Source of the DNA: Corallochytrium limacisporum
Lineage: Eukaryota; Opisthokonta
DNA: 64,000 nt
NCBI GenBank assembly: GCA_002811645.1
Contig: PDIP01000035.1
Span: 216,644 to 280,643 of the forward strand
Reading direction: 5' to 3'
Below are positions 1 to 9,597 of this stretch, piece by piece (the first letter of the stretch is position 1; each line of letters starts with the position of its first letter). Position numbers and translations under genes: made by a program. The notes beneath the pieces are model-generated. The model saw only the letters and a list, made by a program, of their open reading frames with translations, was not told the DNA's origin and did no database searches.

Positions 1-1976
1 TGGGTGTAGATTTAGAAGGGATCTCTAATGTCGGAAGAGTCATTGCTTGGCGTTAATCCGAAATCAGGATGAGAACACTCAAACAGCAGAGCAGCTGACA
101 CAGGTCGCTGTCAGGGCTGTTCCGAAATCAAAGGGAAGAAGGAACAAGACCCTTGAATGGGCTATGATGGCAGCTTCGACACCATGCCCGCAAAAGTATA
201 AAAACTATGCAACCAAGGTGTTGGAAACCAGCCCTCCCGCTTGCAATACTTTGAGGATGCTCTCGCTGGTCAATAGGCAACGCGGAGCATCACTCACCAT
301 TGGATCCTCTGTGACGAACAGCAATCGGTCGCAGGCCCGGAGTGATGATGCTGTTGATGAACCAAAGCAGAGACGCGACTATGAGTGGGGCACGAGGCCA
401 CATAGTCGCAAGTTAGATCAGTCATCGCTAACCATAACTCCACGCCTGTCACCCACCTCTGGGTGGACTACAGGGAGTCACTGGCACACGGCAACATTCA
501 TCTATTTCCTGTAGCACCCTCACTACCACGGCACAGAGTGCCAACAGGCCCAGCGATCCCCCGCGTTGGCGGTCCTCTTCTTCACGAGAAAGGCCCCTGC
601 CAGTCCCTTCCCGCCGAGCCGGACCCGTCGGTTGGTCTCATCGGCGACCACCGTAGAGGCACACCCTCGGTGCCCGTCCCCTGAGTTACGTGGAGAGAGG
701 AGGAAATAGGCATAAATACCCGCGCCCATTCTACGCGGCCTCGTGAGTTAAACGTTGCGGTGTTCCCGGTTTACGCCATGGGTCCGACACGTATATCATA
801 TCTCCACACTCACACACCCCACTCACACACACAGAGACCCAACAGAAGTGGGAGGCCCTGGGGCCAATAGACTAATTCCCCACAACCCACCACCACTTCA
901 CCGGCAATGCTTAAAACGGTGTGGTTACACACAGTGTTTGAATTTCTTTGGTCTCAAATCTGCCGAGCCCGTCGAAAAAAAAAAAAGCTCCTTCGTCACC
1001 AAACTCGGCTTGCCCATCAACAAGCGAAGAAAAACATACGGCAAAGAACAAGGCAGAGAGACCCTCCCTCCCTCTCTCCCCTCCCTGGGGTTTTCTCGTT
1101 GGCAGGCAAGAAAAAAAAACCCGGGTTATCCACACCGTTTACTCCGCGCACACAAATCAATACAAATGGAAGAGAGGGGGAAGGGGGAAGCCNNNNNNNN
1201 NNNNNNNNNNNNNNNNNNNNNNNNNNNNNNNNNNNNNNNNNNNNNNNNNNNNNNNNNNNNNNNNNNNNNNNNNNNNNNNNNNNNNNNNNNNNNNNNNNNN
1301 NNNNNNNNNNNNNNNNNNNNNNNNNNNNNNNNNNNNNNNNNNNNNNNNNNNNNNNNNNNNNNNNNNNNNNNNNNNNNNNNNNNNNNNNNNNGGGGGGAAG
1401 AAATTTTTTTCTTCTTTACCCTTTTTCCGCTTAATTTTTCGCCAACTCCAATTTGACAGCACCTACGGGCCCCGTAAAAAGGAAACCCCGCGGGACTTCA
1501 ATTTTTCTGTTTTGTTCCGTGTCGCCCTTATGTGCGCTTCTATCCCTACGCGGTACTGGCGATGGGCCGTACCGCAATGTTTAACTTACGGACGGAGGGG
1601 GGTATCCATAACAAATCTTCCTCTTTATGGTGGTGGTGGTTGGGGAGCTGTTCCTCCTAACACCCTTAATTCGGTAAGGAAGGCTCCCTCTTCGGTGCGC
1701 TGGTTTCCGGGGCTGGAGCCTGAGCCCCGCTTCCCCGTGGCACTGGTTTCGCTGGGGTTGGCAACGTTCGGTGGATTCAATTATCTTTCTGAGCACTCGA
1801 CATCTTTCCAAACAGTCAAGTGTGTTAGGGCGGTCGAATTCTCAGGACATTCGGACACTGCGTTTAAGATGGTACTTCAAGGGACCACAACTTGGTCTTG
1901 GGTTGGGCTGTAGAGTATATGTATATGCACATGAATGTGTGACATCGGTAAGAGAGTTTAAATACTGTAGAGAACG
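1..1976. other. Upstream region with assembly gap; no firm gene
   Basis: No recognisable gene was found here. A frame open from 47 to 514 on the plus strand (about 155 codons) begins at TTG; its first ATG is internal and its product resembles no family I know, so it could be chance or an exon of a gene entering from the left. From about 790 to 1190 the sequence is CA-rich, then A- and G-rich, and runs into an N gap. The stretch 1400-1976 is unremarkable and holds the probable 5' leader of the LIM gene. Confidence 0.5.
1193..1391. other. Assembly gap (run of N)
   Basis: This is 199 consecutive undetermined bases. The flanks are purine-rich (G/A-rich on the left, a six-G run followed by T-rich sequence on the right), so the gap probably covers low-complexity DNA of the type seen in other upstream regions of the window. 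ORFs that appear to span it are meaningless. Confidence 0.99.
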
Positions 1977-2555
1977 ATGGTGTGTGATCGCTGCAAGCAG
2001 CTTGAAAACGAGGTTGACGCTCTTCTGAAGGAACTGGGCAAAGAACCCAAGTTTGCAACCATTGAAAAGCCTGAAAAGCCTGCTACTGAAGCACAGCCTG
2101 TGACGGAAGTGGTGGTGCCTGCCCCGGAGCCCAAGCCTGTCAAGGAGGACCCCCCTGTCGCTGAATCTGTTCCAGCGGTAGCCAAACAGGAAGAACCCAA
2201 GAAGGAGGCATCGCGCCCCATGGCCACTGGACTGCAATCTGCGGCCAGTGTTTTCGAGAACGGCGAAAAGAGCGAAAAGAGTGCGCCTGCACCAAAGCCG
2301 TCTTCCAACAGCGCCAAGAAGGGATGGCAGCCTCCGAAGCAGGAGAAATGCAATGTGTGTGAGAAGACCGTTTACCCCTTGGAGCGCATTGCCATCGATG
2401 ACAGCGGATGCTACCACAAGACCTGCTTCAAATGCAATAAGTGCAACAAGACCCTTGGGGTGGGCGACTTTGCAGTGATGGGCAGCACTGTGCTGTGCAA
2501 ACCGCACTACAAGCAGCAATTCCGTACTAAGGGTAAGTACGAAATTCAGGCCTGA
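1977..2555 (+). CDS. Single LIM-domain protein
   Basis: The predicted product is 192 aa with one C-terminal LIM zinc-binding domain. Zinc ligands are visible as C125, C128, H147, C150, C153, C156, C174 and H177, with the usual spacing (C-x2-C, 18 residues, H-x2-C, x2-C-x2-C, 17 residues, C-x2-H). LIM domains bind partner proteins, often in actin or transcription complexes. Residues 1-20 contain a CxxC and a short heptad-like helix. Residues 25-120 are Pro/Glu/Lys-rich and probably disordered. The end of the domain (RTKGKYE) follows the usual LIM pattern, so a donor-like GGTAAGTAC there is coding rather than a splice site. The domain call is certain; the specific orthologue is not (single-LIM or CRIP-like proteins are possible). 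Confidence 0.88.
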   Translation: MVCDRCKQLENEVDALLKELGKEPKFATIEKPEKPATEAQPVTEVVVPAPEPKPVKEDPPVAESVPAVAKQEEPKKEASRPMATGLQSAASVFENGEKSEKSAPAPKPSSNSAKKGWQPPKQEKCNVCEKTVYPLERIAIDDSGCYHKTCFKCNKCNKTLGVGDFAVMGSTVLCKPHYKQQFRTKGKYEIQA

Positions 2556-3273
2556 AGTTCCATGAATACCCTGTATACCACTTGCGGGCATCAACGCGCC
2601 CAAGACCCAATGCAAGGATCTCCGATTTTCGTATCTTGTGAATCCTTTCAATAGTGCCATTCTCTCATGGTTTATTTATTAAAAACACACGGACCCATAT
2701 GTCCAGCTGCTCTATTACAATGCGGAGATAAATCCAGCACAAAAGACTTCCTACGGTGTATCACATGCAATCGATGCCTAAATCTCGTGCTTCGCCAAAA
2801 GGCCATCTTAGTGTTCCGCCTTCGTCAACTTGAGGTCCCTCTAGAAAGAGGACGTAGCGGGAAGGAAACCCGGTGGGGGGACCCCCTCCCCCCCGGGGGG
2901 GGGGCACTTTTATCGGGAGGGTCCAATTTCCTTCCTGTTTGCAAGAGGCCTGCGAGGCGTCCCCGCGAGCGCGATGCGCCAAAACACAAACATTACGGAC
3001 GACCGAACGCACAAAACACAACACAGCTGGAGGAATGTTTCCTTTTCTTCATCTCATACCAACAGTTAGACAATTGTTCTGGCACAAACAAAGGTATGAA
3101 AATCGGGGAGAAATCTGGCAAGTAGGCTTGGGCAAAAAACCTCGGCAGTGTAGAATCAGCGGCGAAACTTTGCATGATAAAGAAGAAATATCAAGGGTGT
3201 CCCAGTCGCAGTTGTTATTTAGAGTAGACAGACGACAGGCAAATATGTAGTTTGCGTACAAGGCTAGGAAACA
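2556..3273. other. Intergenic region between LIM and cyclin C genes
   Basis: No gene is recognised. An A/T-rich segment just after the LIM stop (near 2672, TTTATTTATTAAAAA) may be its 3' end region. The middle holds a C-run/G-run palindrome (2888-2904). The last 200 bases should contain the cyclin C promoter and leader. Short ORFs here look like chance. Confidence 0.6.
2875..2904. repeat. G6 / C7-G10 homopolymer palindrome
   Basis: G6 (2875-2880) is followed by a C-rich stretch containing C7 (2888-2894), abutting G10 (2895-2904). The C and G runs are mutually complementary and could form a hairpin, cruciform or G-quadruplex. It lies upstream of cyclin C, matching the tracts seen in other upstream regions. 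Confidence 0.8.
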
Positions 3274-4110
3274 ATGACCGCAAACTTTTGGAACTCATCG
3301 CACTATAAACGCTGGCTTATCGACCGGTCGCAGCTGGAACTGGACAAGGCTAAACACCATTCAAACCTCACGAAGGTAGAGCAGCTAAAGATCAATTTTC
3401 TGTTTGCAGATGTAGCACAGAATCTGAGTTTACGGCTAAGATTACACCAACAGGTTGTCGCAACGTCAATTGTATACTTCCGACGGTTCTATGCCGCAAA
3501 TTCATATCAATGCATAAGCCCGTTGTTACTTTGCGTAACGAGTGTTTACTTGGCAGCAAAGGTAGAAGAGAGTGGGAGCATGAGCATGCGAACAGTGGTA
3601 CAGCATGCAGCTTTGTTGGTCAAAAGCAACTATGCGGAAATCTTTGGTACGTTCCCATACGATGTGAGCGAAATGGTAGAGTGTGAATTTTTCTTGCTTG
3701 AGGAGATGCAGTGTTTCCTAATTCTCTACCAACCTTATCGTGAGTTGGAGAGCTTCCTGCGGGACCTGGGACAGTACGAGGAGTTGTATGAAACTGCCTG
3801 GTACATTCTAAACGACAGCTTAAGAACGGATGTCTGGATTATCCACTATCCGTACATCATTTGCCTGGCGTCCATATACCTCGCAACCATATTCAACATG
3901 GAGGATCAGATGCCGGAGAAGACTCTGAATTGGTTCGCAGACCTCAACGTTGATATGACAGAGATTCTAGACGTCGTAAAGGATGTGCTGGACCTGTATG
4001 ATGTCTGGAAAGAGAGCCCATTGAAGCGGAATATGCCGCAACTTATGCGCAAGATCCCTGCGCCGGTTGTTGAGCACCGAGACAACTTAGCACCGACCAA
4101 GAGGACCTAG
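3274..4110 (+). CDS. CCNC: Cyclin C (Mediator CDK8-module cyclin)
   Basis: The 278-aa product is close to the usual length of cyclin C. It opens with the family signature NFWxSSHYxxW and has two cyclin folds, about residues 40-145 and 150-240, including LAAKVEE in the first box and ECEFFLLEEM and ILYQPYR in the second. Cyclin C partners CDK8/19 in the kinase module of Mediator and acts in the nucleus on RNA polymerase II transcription; in yeast it also relocates to mitochondria under stress. The start ATG is the first in frame, and the N-terminus matches family members. An AATAAA begins seven bases after the stop. The gene faces EMC6 tail-to-tail across 94 bp. Confidence 0.95.
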   Translation: MTANFWNSSHYKRWLIDRSQLELDKAKHHSNLTKVEQLKINFLFADVAQNLSLRLRLHQQVVATSIVYFRRFYAANSYQCISPLLLCVTSVYLAAKVEESGSMSMRTVVQHAALLVKSNYAEIFGTFPYDVSEMVECEFFLLEEMQCFLILYQPYRELESFLRDLGQYEELYETAWYILNDSLRTDVWIIHYPYIICLASIYLATIFNMEDQMPEKTLNWFADLNVDMTEILDVVKDVLDLYDVWKESPLKRNMPQLMRKIPAPVVEHRDNLAPTKRT

Positions 4111-4116
4111 AATATA

Positions 4117-4122
4117 AATAAA
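4117..4122 (+). promoter_or_regulatory. Probable poly(A) signal of cyclin C
   Basis: This is an AATAAA seven bases beyond the cyclin C stop, inside the 94-bp convergent gap. It implies a very short 3' UTR, or one overlapping the EMC6 transcript end. Confidence 0.4.
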
Positions 4123-4204
4123 TATTAAGAATGAAACAATGTGTATACACTAGAATGAACATTTTCATATGATGCAATGAAACGAAAGATGACACACGTT
4201 TCAC

Positions 4205-4558
4205 TTAGAAAACATGTACACATCCGTACAAGAAGGACCAGTAGAACACGTATGCCAGCAGGTTGTTCGGGTTGGTATCTAGCAAAACCATCTTGCCGTT
4301 GGAGAAGTACTTTTCCGCGTGGAATCCGATGCGCACAACTAACAATGCTGAGAAAAGTAGAGAAGTCACGATGTAAAAGATTAGTCCCGTCCAGGCCTGG
4401 AAACCTAAAATTCCAGCTGTAATGCCGCTCATGGCCACACAATAGGTGCGGCAATTGTTCAGACTCATGGTGTTGATGCGCTCAGACTGAGGGTCCTTTG
4501 TTTTGTGGTATGTCCTGAGTGGATCAGGTCCGCTTTTTGCTACAGATTGTGAGCTCAT
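4205..4558 (-). CDS. EMC6: ER membrane protein complex subunit 6
   Basis: The 117-aa product matches EMC6: an N-terminal soluble part, then a core of roughly 90 residues with NCRTYCVAMSGITAGILG, two or three hydrophobic helices and the C-terminus YVFYWSFLYGCVHVF, which closely matches the family end (TFLYGMVHVY in human). EMC6 is a core membrane subunit of the EMC insertase that helps place tail-anchored and multipass proteins in the ER. The frame is open further upstream (to about 4675) but has no ATG there; ATG 4558 is the first usable start. It is convergent with cyclin C. Confidence 0.92.
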   Translation of the reverse strand: MSSQSVAKSGPDPLRTYHKTKDPQSERINTMSLNNCRTYCVAMSGITAGILGFQAWTGLIFYIVTSLLFSALLVVRIGFHAEKYFSNGKMVLLDTNPNNLLAYVFYWSFLYGCVHVF

Positions 4559-5533
4559 TTTATCGGAATATGGATCTGTATCAGTACTGTTCGAAAGAAT
4601 AGTGAAACCCCGAGGTTTGTTTGGATACTCTAGACTAACTTTCAGGGACCCGCAATAGTTGTTTTTCTTTATCACTCCAACTCTACAGACTTATGTGCGT
4701 TGGTGCACACATCAACTTCAGCACATCCAAATACCATTTCATTTGTACACTGCTCGATACTCTCTGGTCTCTGAAAAGTCTTCAAAAGTCTATGATCGAA
4801 TCAGTCCCAGATTCCAACTTGCTCGCAGTGTCCACTTGGCCCTGTGTTACTCCTTTGTCGACTCTTTGCCTACCGGCGGCCAAACAGCCACTGCACTGCC
4901 AACTCAATATCTCAGCGGCGAAACCTCGCCAAATTCTGGCCTGCGTCGCCTGGAACTGAACATAGCGGGGAGAGAACAACTTCCATATTGAATGTACTGG
5001 GAGAGGGCTACCGGGGGGAAGGCGGTGCCCATGTGAATGGCTGGGAGGGGCGCAGGAACTAGGGAGCCAGATTCGCAACGCACCCGGGCTGCAAAGATGC
5101 GGAGGCACGCATTGTACTCGGCGGCTGTATGTGACACACAACCACACACACTGGCACACATCTACACCGAAAGAGCTGTTATGTCGTGGGCAGTGGGAAT
5201 CTGCACACACATTGGAATTGACATATATCGATTGTCATACGCAACTTTTCCACTTACTTTTGAATATTGTGATGAAGATATGACAGAGATGATGATGTTT
5301 GAGCGACGTACACATTGTGGTATTTGAGACATAGTCGGACGTGATTACAATGAAGTGCATTCATGTGGTAGAAGAAAATGAAGACACTTAAGTGGTTTTG
5401 TGAGAAGATTAAAGAATATCTGTCGATAGATAATTCTTTCAGAGAATATCTCTGAAAGATATACAACCTGTGATTTAGTACTCAAGGGATAAATCATTCG
5501 CATACACTGGATTCATAGCAGAGGCACAATACA
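4559..5533. other. Head-to-head upstream region of EMC6 and 4EHP genes
   Basis: This 975-bp region separates two divergent genes and should contain both promoters. No coding sequence is recognised. It includes CA-rich DNA near 5140-5170, an AT-rich segment at 5210-5520, and a perfect hairpin at 5435-5459. No poly-G tract of 9 bp or more is present, unlike most other upstream regions here. Confidence 0.6.
5435..5459. repeat. Perfect 11-bp inverted repeat with 3-nt loop
   Basis: The left arm TCTTTCAGAGA (5435-5445) is exactly complementary to TCTCTGAAAGA (5449-5459), around the loop ATA. It sits 75 bp upstream of the 4EHP start codon, in its probable promoter or 5' UTR. It could be a transcription-factor palindrome or an RNA hairpin in the leader. 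Confidence 0.85.
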
Positions 5534-6295
5534 ATGCCACGCAGGCACACGGGATCAGCAGCTGGAAGTCAAATGCCACCTGGAAGTCTCGGCGGACGTC
5601 AGGGAGCAGGTGCAGTCATGGCACCACCAACGGCTCTAGCAGGACCCAGGCCGACCGGATACGGCCTCGCTGGCTCTAGTGTCAGCAGTGCAGGAGGTCA
5701 CGCTATGCAGGCCAAGAAACTACCGGTCCGCGCGGATGGAAAACACGAGCTACCGCAGAGCTGGACTTTCTCGTACACCCGGCGCAATAACAATGTTAAG
5801 GGACAAGACTACGAAAAGCACACAAAGTCGTTGGGATCTTTCGATACAGTCGAAGACTTTTGGGCCCTGTACAGTCATCTGGTAAAACCAGATGATCTCA
5901 CGCTAAACGACTATCAGCTCTTCCGCCAGGGAATAAAGCCCATGTGGGAAGATGAAGCCAACAAGAATGGTGGAAAGTGGGTCCTGCGTTTGCGCAAGGG
6001 TGTCGCGAGCCGTCTTTGGGAAATTCTGGTACTGGCCATGGTGGGTGGCAACATGCCGTCCGATATTTGTGGTGCGGTAATTAGCACTCGCCTTAACGAG
6101 GACATCCTTAGTGTTTGGACCGCAGATGCCAAGGACCAGGAATCCATTCAGCGGTGCCAAGTATTTCTTAAGGAGCAGCTACTGTTGCCCGTACACGTCG
6201 TGATGGAATACAAGGAGCATCAAGCGGCACCAACACCGAGGGCCTCCCGGGACAGCCTTGCAAACAAGGCACCATACATGCCGATTGCTAAATGA
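5534..6295 (+). CDS. EIF4E2: Class II eIF4E (4EHP / eIF4E2-like)
   Basis: The 253-aa protein has a Gly/Pro/Ala-rich N-terminus (about residues 1-60) and one eIF4E domain (about 70-230). The block GIKPMWEDEANKNGGKW is the cap-binding core. W110 (FDTVEDFW) matches the 4E-BP/4G-binding tryptophan, W138 the second cap-stacking tryptophan, and Y93 stands where class I eIF4E has W56. This Tyr and the spacing place it with 4EHP, which binds the m7G cap but usually represses translation because it interacts poorly with eIF4G. The N-terminal extension is low complexity. It faces the glutaminyl cyclotransferase gene across 153 bp. The class II call rests on Y93 and overall similarity. Confidence 0.9.
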   Translation: MPRRHTGSAAGSQMPPGSLGGRQGAGAVMAPPTALAGPRPTGYGLAGSSVSSAGGHAMQAKKLPVRADGKHELPQSWTFSYTRRNNNVKGQDYEKHTKSLGSFDTVEDFWALYSHLVKPDDLTLNDYQLFRQGIKPMWEDEANKNGGKWVLRLRKGVASRLWEILVLAMVGGNMPSDICGAVISTRLNEDILSVWTADAKDQESIQRCQVFLKEQLLLPVHVVMEYKEHQAAPTPRASRDSLANKAPYMPIAK

Positions 6296-6448
6296 TTGAA
6301 TCACCAGTTACGATTGCACAGCAACTATTGGTGACACATTCAAAACATTTTTCAACGTTTTCACGTGGACAAAAACGTTGCCAATGATATATTTCACATC
6401 TTATCATGCATCTAAGTTACGCGGTATCACATTGGAACTACTTGTGTG

Positions 6449-7666
6449 TTAGAGGCCTTTCTGTACATAATACTCTTCCGCAGGTGAAGCAATCCCCATC
6501 AGCTTTGCCACATAATAGAACGTAATCATGGCTGTGTTGATCATTTCAGTTTCATCCAGGGCATCACGGTTGTCACTGGGTTTGTGCCATACGTCCGGGA
6601 ATGGATAGGCAATATGGTGCAGGATGGGCACTCCCCGGCGAAGGAATGGTATATGATCATCACCAATCGAGCCTTTGATCCTGAACTTTGGCTCAACAAA
6701 GATGGATCCATTATCCGGATCCTCTCCCGCCAGGAGGTCATTGTCATCAAGGAAGTTTTCGATTTCATGATACAATTTGTGGTCGTCGTTGGTGTTTTGG
6801 AAGGCGTACGAGACTCTTTGTCCCTTCCAGCCCAAAAGATCAAAGAGGACCAGGAGCTTAATGTTCTTGAGGTAGCCCTCCTCCTCCCATTTCTGTGCAA
6901 GATATCGGGCCCCATAGATGCTATCCTTGTTGGTCCACCTTACGAAGGCCTCTTCGCCGTCAAAAAGCAATACTGTCAGGCGAATGTCCTCGTAATGCGG
7001 GCTGGACTTGAGGATTTCATACATGGCCTCCGCCATGTGCACCAACATGGCGACCGAATAGGCGCTGTCTGTGGCACCCAAAAAGTCCGCGCTGGTCATA
7101 TTCATGCTGTCCCAGTGTGCACTTAAAACATACTCCGGTCCCTTAGCATCTGGGTTCAAGCGTGCAATAATATTGGTGAAGTCCCGGTATTCACCGTTGG
7201 GAATCTCAGCTGTGAAATCGTGACGCTCGACCGCCCAACCGGAAGCGCTCAACTTCCGCAGCAAATAGTCACGAACCGTATCGTGTCCTGGAGTACCTGG
7301 AGTTCGAACTATCAGAATCTCGTCCAGGTGTTTGTTCAGTTCGTCCATAGAAACGAGTTCGTGCAACTGGACCACGTCCTCCGCAGGCACTTTGACTGTC
7401 CCGGTGGTTGAGGCGTCCTGATCGTAACTGTCGCCTTGAATTTTCTGATTTGTGGGAGAAGCACGGTGAATATTGATGTCTACAACTTCGGCTTCTTGAT
7501 CCTCAGTAAATGCCAGTCCCTGGCCCATTCCAATCCACAAAAAAGCTATACTAGCCACCAGCACGAGCCCCCAAACAATAATGGTCTGCCGCCACGACCC
7601 TGCCTTTGCATCTGCAGGGCTTCGAGTCCAGCTGGGGAGAAATCCAGCTGATTCATCGGAAGCCAT
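6449..7666 (-). CDS. QPCTL: Glutaminyl-peptide cyclotransferase (Golgi isoQC-like)
   Basis: This is an M28-fold zinc enzyme that converts N-terminal Gln/Glu to pyroglutamate in secreted peptides. In the 405-aa protein the single zinc is expected at D200 (GATDSA), E239 (FDGEE) and H338 (DDHIPFLRRGVP); SAHWDS and YPFPDVWHKPSDN are also family signatures. A hydrophobic helix at about residues 28-48 with a short basic N-terminus makes it a type II membrane protein, like Golgi isoQC rather than secreted QC. I chose ATG 7666 because its context (GCCATGG) is far better than that of ATG 7705, which would add 13 residues. It is convergent with 4EHP. Confidence 0.9.
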   Translation of the reverse strand: MASDESAGFLPSWTRSPADAKAGSWRQTIIVWGLVLVASIAFLWIGMGQGLAFTEDQEAEVVDINIHRASPTNQKIQGDSYDQDASTTGTVKVPAEDVVQLHELVSMDELNKHLDEILIVRTPGTPGHDTVRDYLLRKLSASGWAVERHDFTAEIPNGEYRDFTNIIARLNPDAKGPEYVLSAHWDSMNMTSADFLGATDSAYSVAMLVHMAEAMYEILKSSPHYEDIRLTVLLFDGEEAFVRWTNKDSIYGARYLAQKWEEEGYLKNIKLLVLFDLLGWKGQRVSYAFQNTNDDHKLYHEIENFLDDNDLLAGEDPDNGSIFVEPKFRIKGSIGDDHIPFLRRGVPILHHIAYPFPDVWHKPSDNRDALDETEMINTAMITFYYVAKLMGIASPAEEYYVQKGL

Positions 7667-8725
7667 GGCGGTAGGCGGTCGGAGCTTCGTCCGATGTCGA
7701 ACCATATAACGAGTTGTCTGTAGGCCAGTGTCTCCGATCTGGCCTCACCCTTCGATGTCTCTATTGTTGAGGGTCATGCTAGACTTCGAGCATAGAGCAG
7801 ATCTCGTGAACATAGCAATTTCCTTGGTCCTAGCCCTTACATGTACCTAATCCAGCTTCGACATTAGCCAACTCTTTTGCTCAACCCGCAAAAGCTCCCA
7901 TGGCTCGATGCCGGGTGCGTCTCCCGCTACCAGGGTCAGGCGCCAAGGAACGGAAACTCGGATCCTTTCGTCCAAGAAATCACGATTATAAACTGATACC
8001 CTATCAAATTATTGAAACGGATTTAAGTATTGATCAATTTACAACACCACACAATCGCTCGGAGTGTCTCAACCGGCGATGAAGGGGGGGGGGAGGGGTC
8101 TCTTTCCTTTTCGTCATCTTCCTCATAAGTCACGAACTGGTGTGGTTCTACTTCCACTGGTTCAGCAATAGTAACAAACGCTAATTCATTCTGGTCGTCC
8201 CTTGTTTGGCACCAGTAGCATGCCGCGAATCAAACGACAATTAAATTTCCGCACGACTTCAAGAAACCTCCCCCAGCCTACTAACAGCAGCAACCGAAAG
8301 TGGCGGACCGGGCTTTCGGCAGAACTGAGATACTCAAGGCCGGACCGTCTGCGCAACACAGGGGAGGAACTTTTTGGCTGCCTGAGACATTTTGCCTGAT
8401 GTCTGCGATACCAATTCGTTACAATGTGGTACATTTTGTATTGACATTCCTGAACATTGTTGTCGAACGGTGTTTCACGTGTGACTTTCCTTGTTGTTCC
8501 TTCTGTTTTCCCACTCGCGGCAGCTGTCGAGGCCTTCTCAGACCTCTCATTTTTGGGGGGGGGGGCCGGCGGGTTGGTTACAGTGGGCCGTTTTCTGCAG
8601 CGGCCGCTTTGAAGAATCACCGAAGCTGGGCGAGCCGCCGCATTTCGCATGCTCCTGTTGCTGTGGTGTATATGTGTGATGAGGTCTGTGCACGGTGGAA
8701 TCAGAGCGCAGAGATCATACGGGCC
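7667..8725. other. Upstream region of QC gene with poly-G tracts
   Basis: No recognisable gene. It contains G10 (8084-8093) and G11 (8555-8565). Overlapping ORFs on both strands at 8186-8746 (up to 154 codons) have unremarkable composition and no family match. The left part should carry the promoter of the minus-strand cyclotransferase gene. Confidence 0.55.
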
Positions 8726-9016
8726 TCATACACTCAGAAACATTAAGGGGATTTCAACCGATTTAAGCTCTTCGCTATATGGAACCTGGGCCCCGTGACG
8801 ATAGAAGAAAAAAAGTACAGCAGCCAAGCCGTACCCAAAGGCAAAGGCAAGGGAATGACACTGATCCACCAGGTGGTTGAAGGAGATGGTGTTGTTGAGA
8901 ACCCGCCCGCAGTAGATAAGTATGCCATCGGCAGAAAGGCCACCATACATTAATCTAATAGTATGGCGGAGATCGCTCTCGCCCCATTGTTTACCATAAA
9001 GCATCTGAGCACACAT
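8726..9016 (-). CDS. Possible small membrane protein, unrecognised
   Basis: This is a 96-aa ORF with an ATG start. It has a soluble N-terminal half, one strongly hydrophobic segment near residues 55-72 (LAFAFGYGLAAVLFFFYRHG) and a short tail. Codon use is mixed and protein-like, and it sits alone in a 1.9-kb space between the cyclotransferase and aldolase genes. I do not recognise it; it resembles in outline small mitochondrial or ER single-pass proteins. An ORF of this length can arise by chance. Confidence 0.35.
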   Translation of the reverse strand: MCAQMLYGKQWGESDLRHTIRLMYGGLSADGILIYCGRVLNNTISFNHLVDQCHSLAFAFGYGLAAVLFFFYRHGAQVPYSEELKSVEIPLMFLSV

Positions 9017-9597
9017 GGCTGACTAGTCTGGGTGCCTATTGTTTGGGGATTCCCGAGGACTCTTTTGTCCGAGGCCGGGAGAGACGTACGGAACTGTGCA
9101 CCAATTCAGCTCGGCTGTTGTTGTCTGTTTTTGCATTTGGTTCTTGTGGACCTTATCTGTCCGATGCCCATGCACAAAGTGACTACCATTGGTTGCTTCT
9201 TTGGGACCCCCACGAGAGGGATGTGAAAGACTAGGTGTGGGGTGTCACAATTGGATGGTGGTGCGTTTGGAAGGAGCCTTAGACATCAAACGCTCGCCAA
9301 AACTATAGGGCAGGTGATATCGGAACGCCGAGCACTATTCACTCATAACCTTGTCAGTGAGGCATCTGTGGTAAGTTTGCCACTTCATACTCTTTCTTAT
9401 TCGACAACGTTTCTTGTCGCTGTGGGTTTTGAAGACAGAGTGACACGGAACTTGCGGTAGAGTCGCCATGACCGCCCTCAGCACCCTTGGTACAAAAGTG
9501 GAAAATCTTCAACCCCTTGAACGAAAAACGCGGACTCATATATCCGTATCGGAGTAACTTGTCATTCCTACAGGAAAACAATATCAAATTCAGAACC
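9017..9597. other. Upstream region of aldolase gene
   Basis: No gene is recognised. It should hold the promoter and leader of the aldolase gene. The aldolase reading frame stays open back to about 9487 but has no ATG before 9598. Confidence 0.5.

Noticed and set aside
2533-2541. Splice donor GGTAAGTAC near the end of the LIM gene
   Set aside because: The same nonamer encodes the conserved GKY in LIM, aldolase and ClpB coding sequence, where unspliced reading matches the families.
8186-8746. Overlapping 150-codon ORFs on both strands upstream of the aldolase gene
   Set aside because: Neither has a recognisable domain, they contradict each other, and they run over a poly-G tract.
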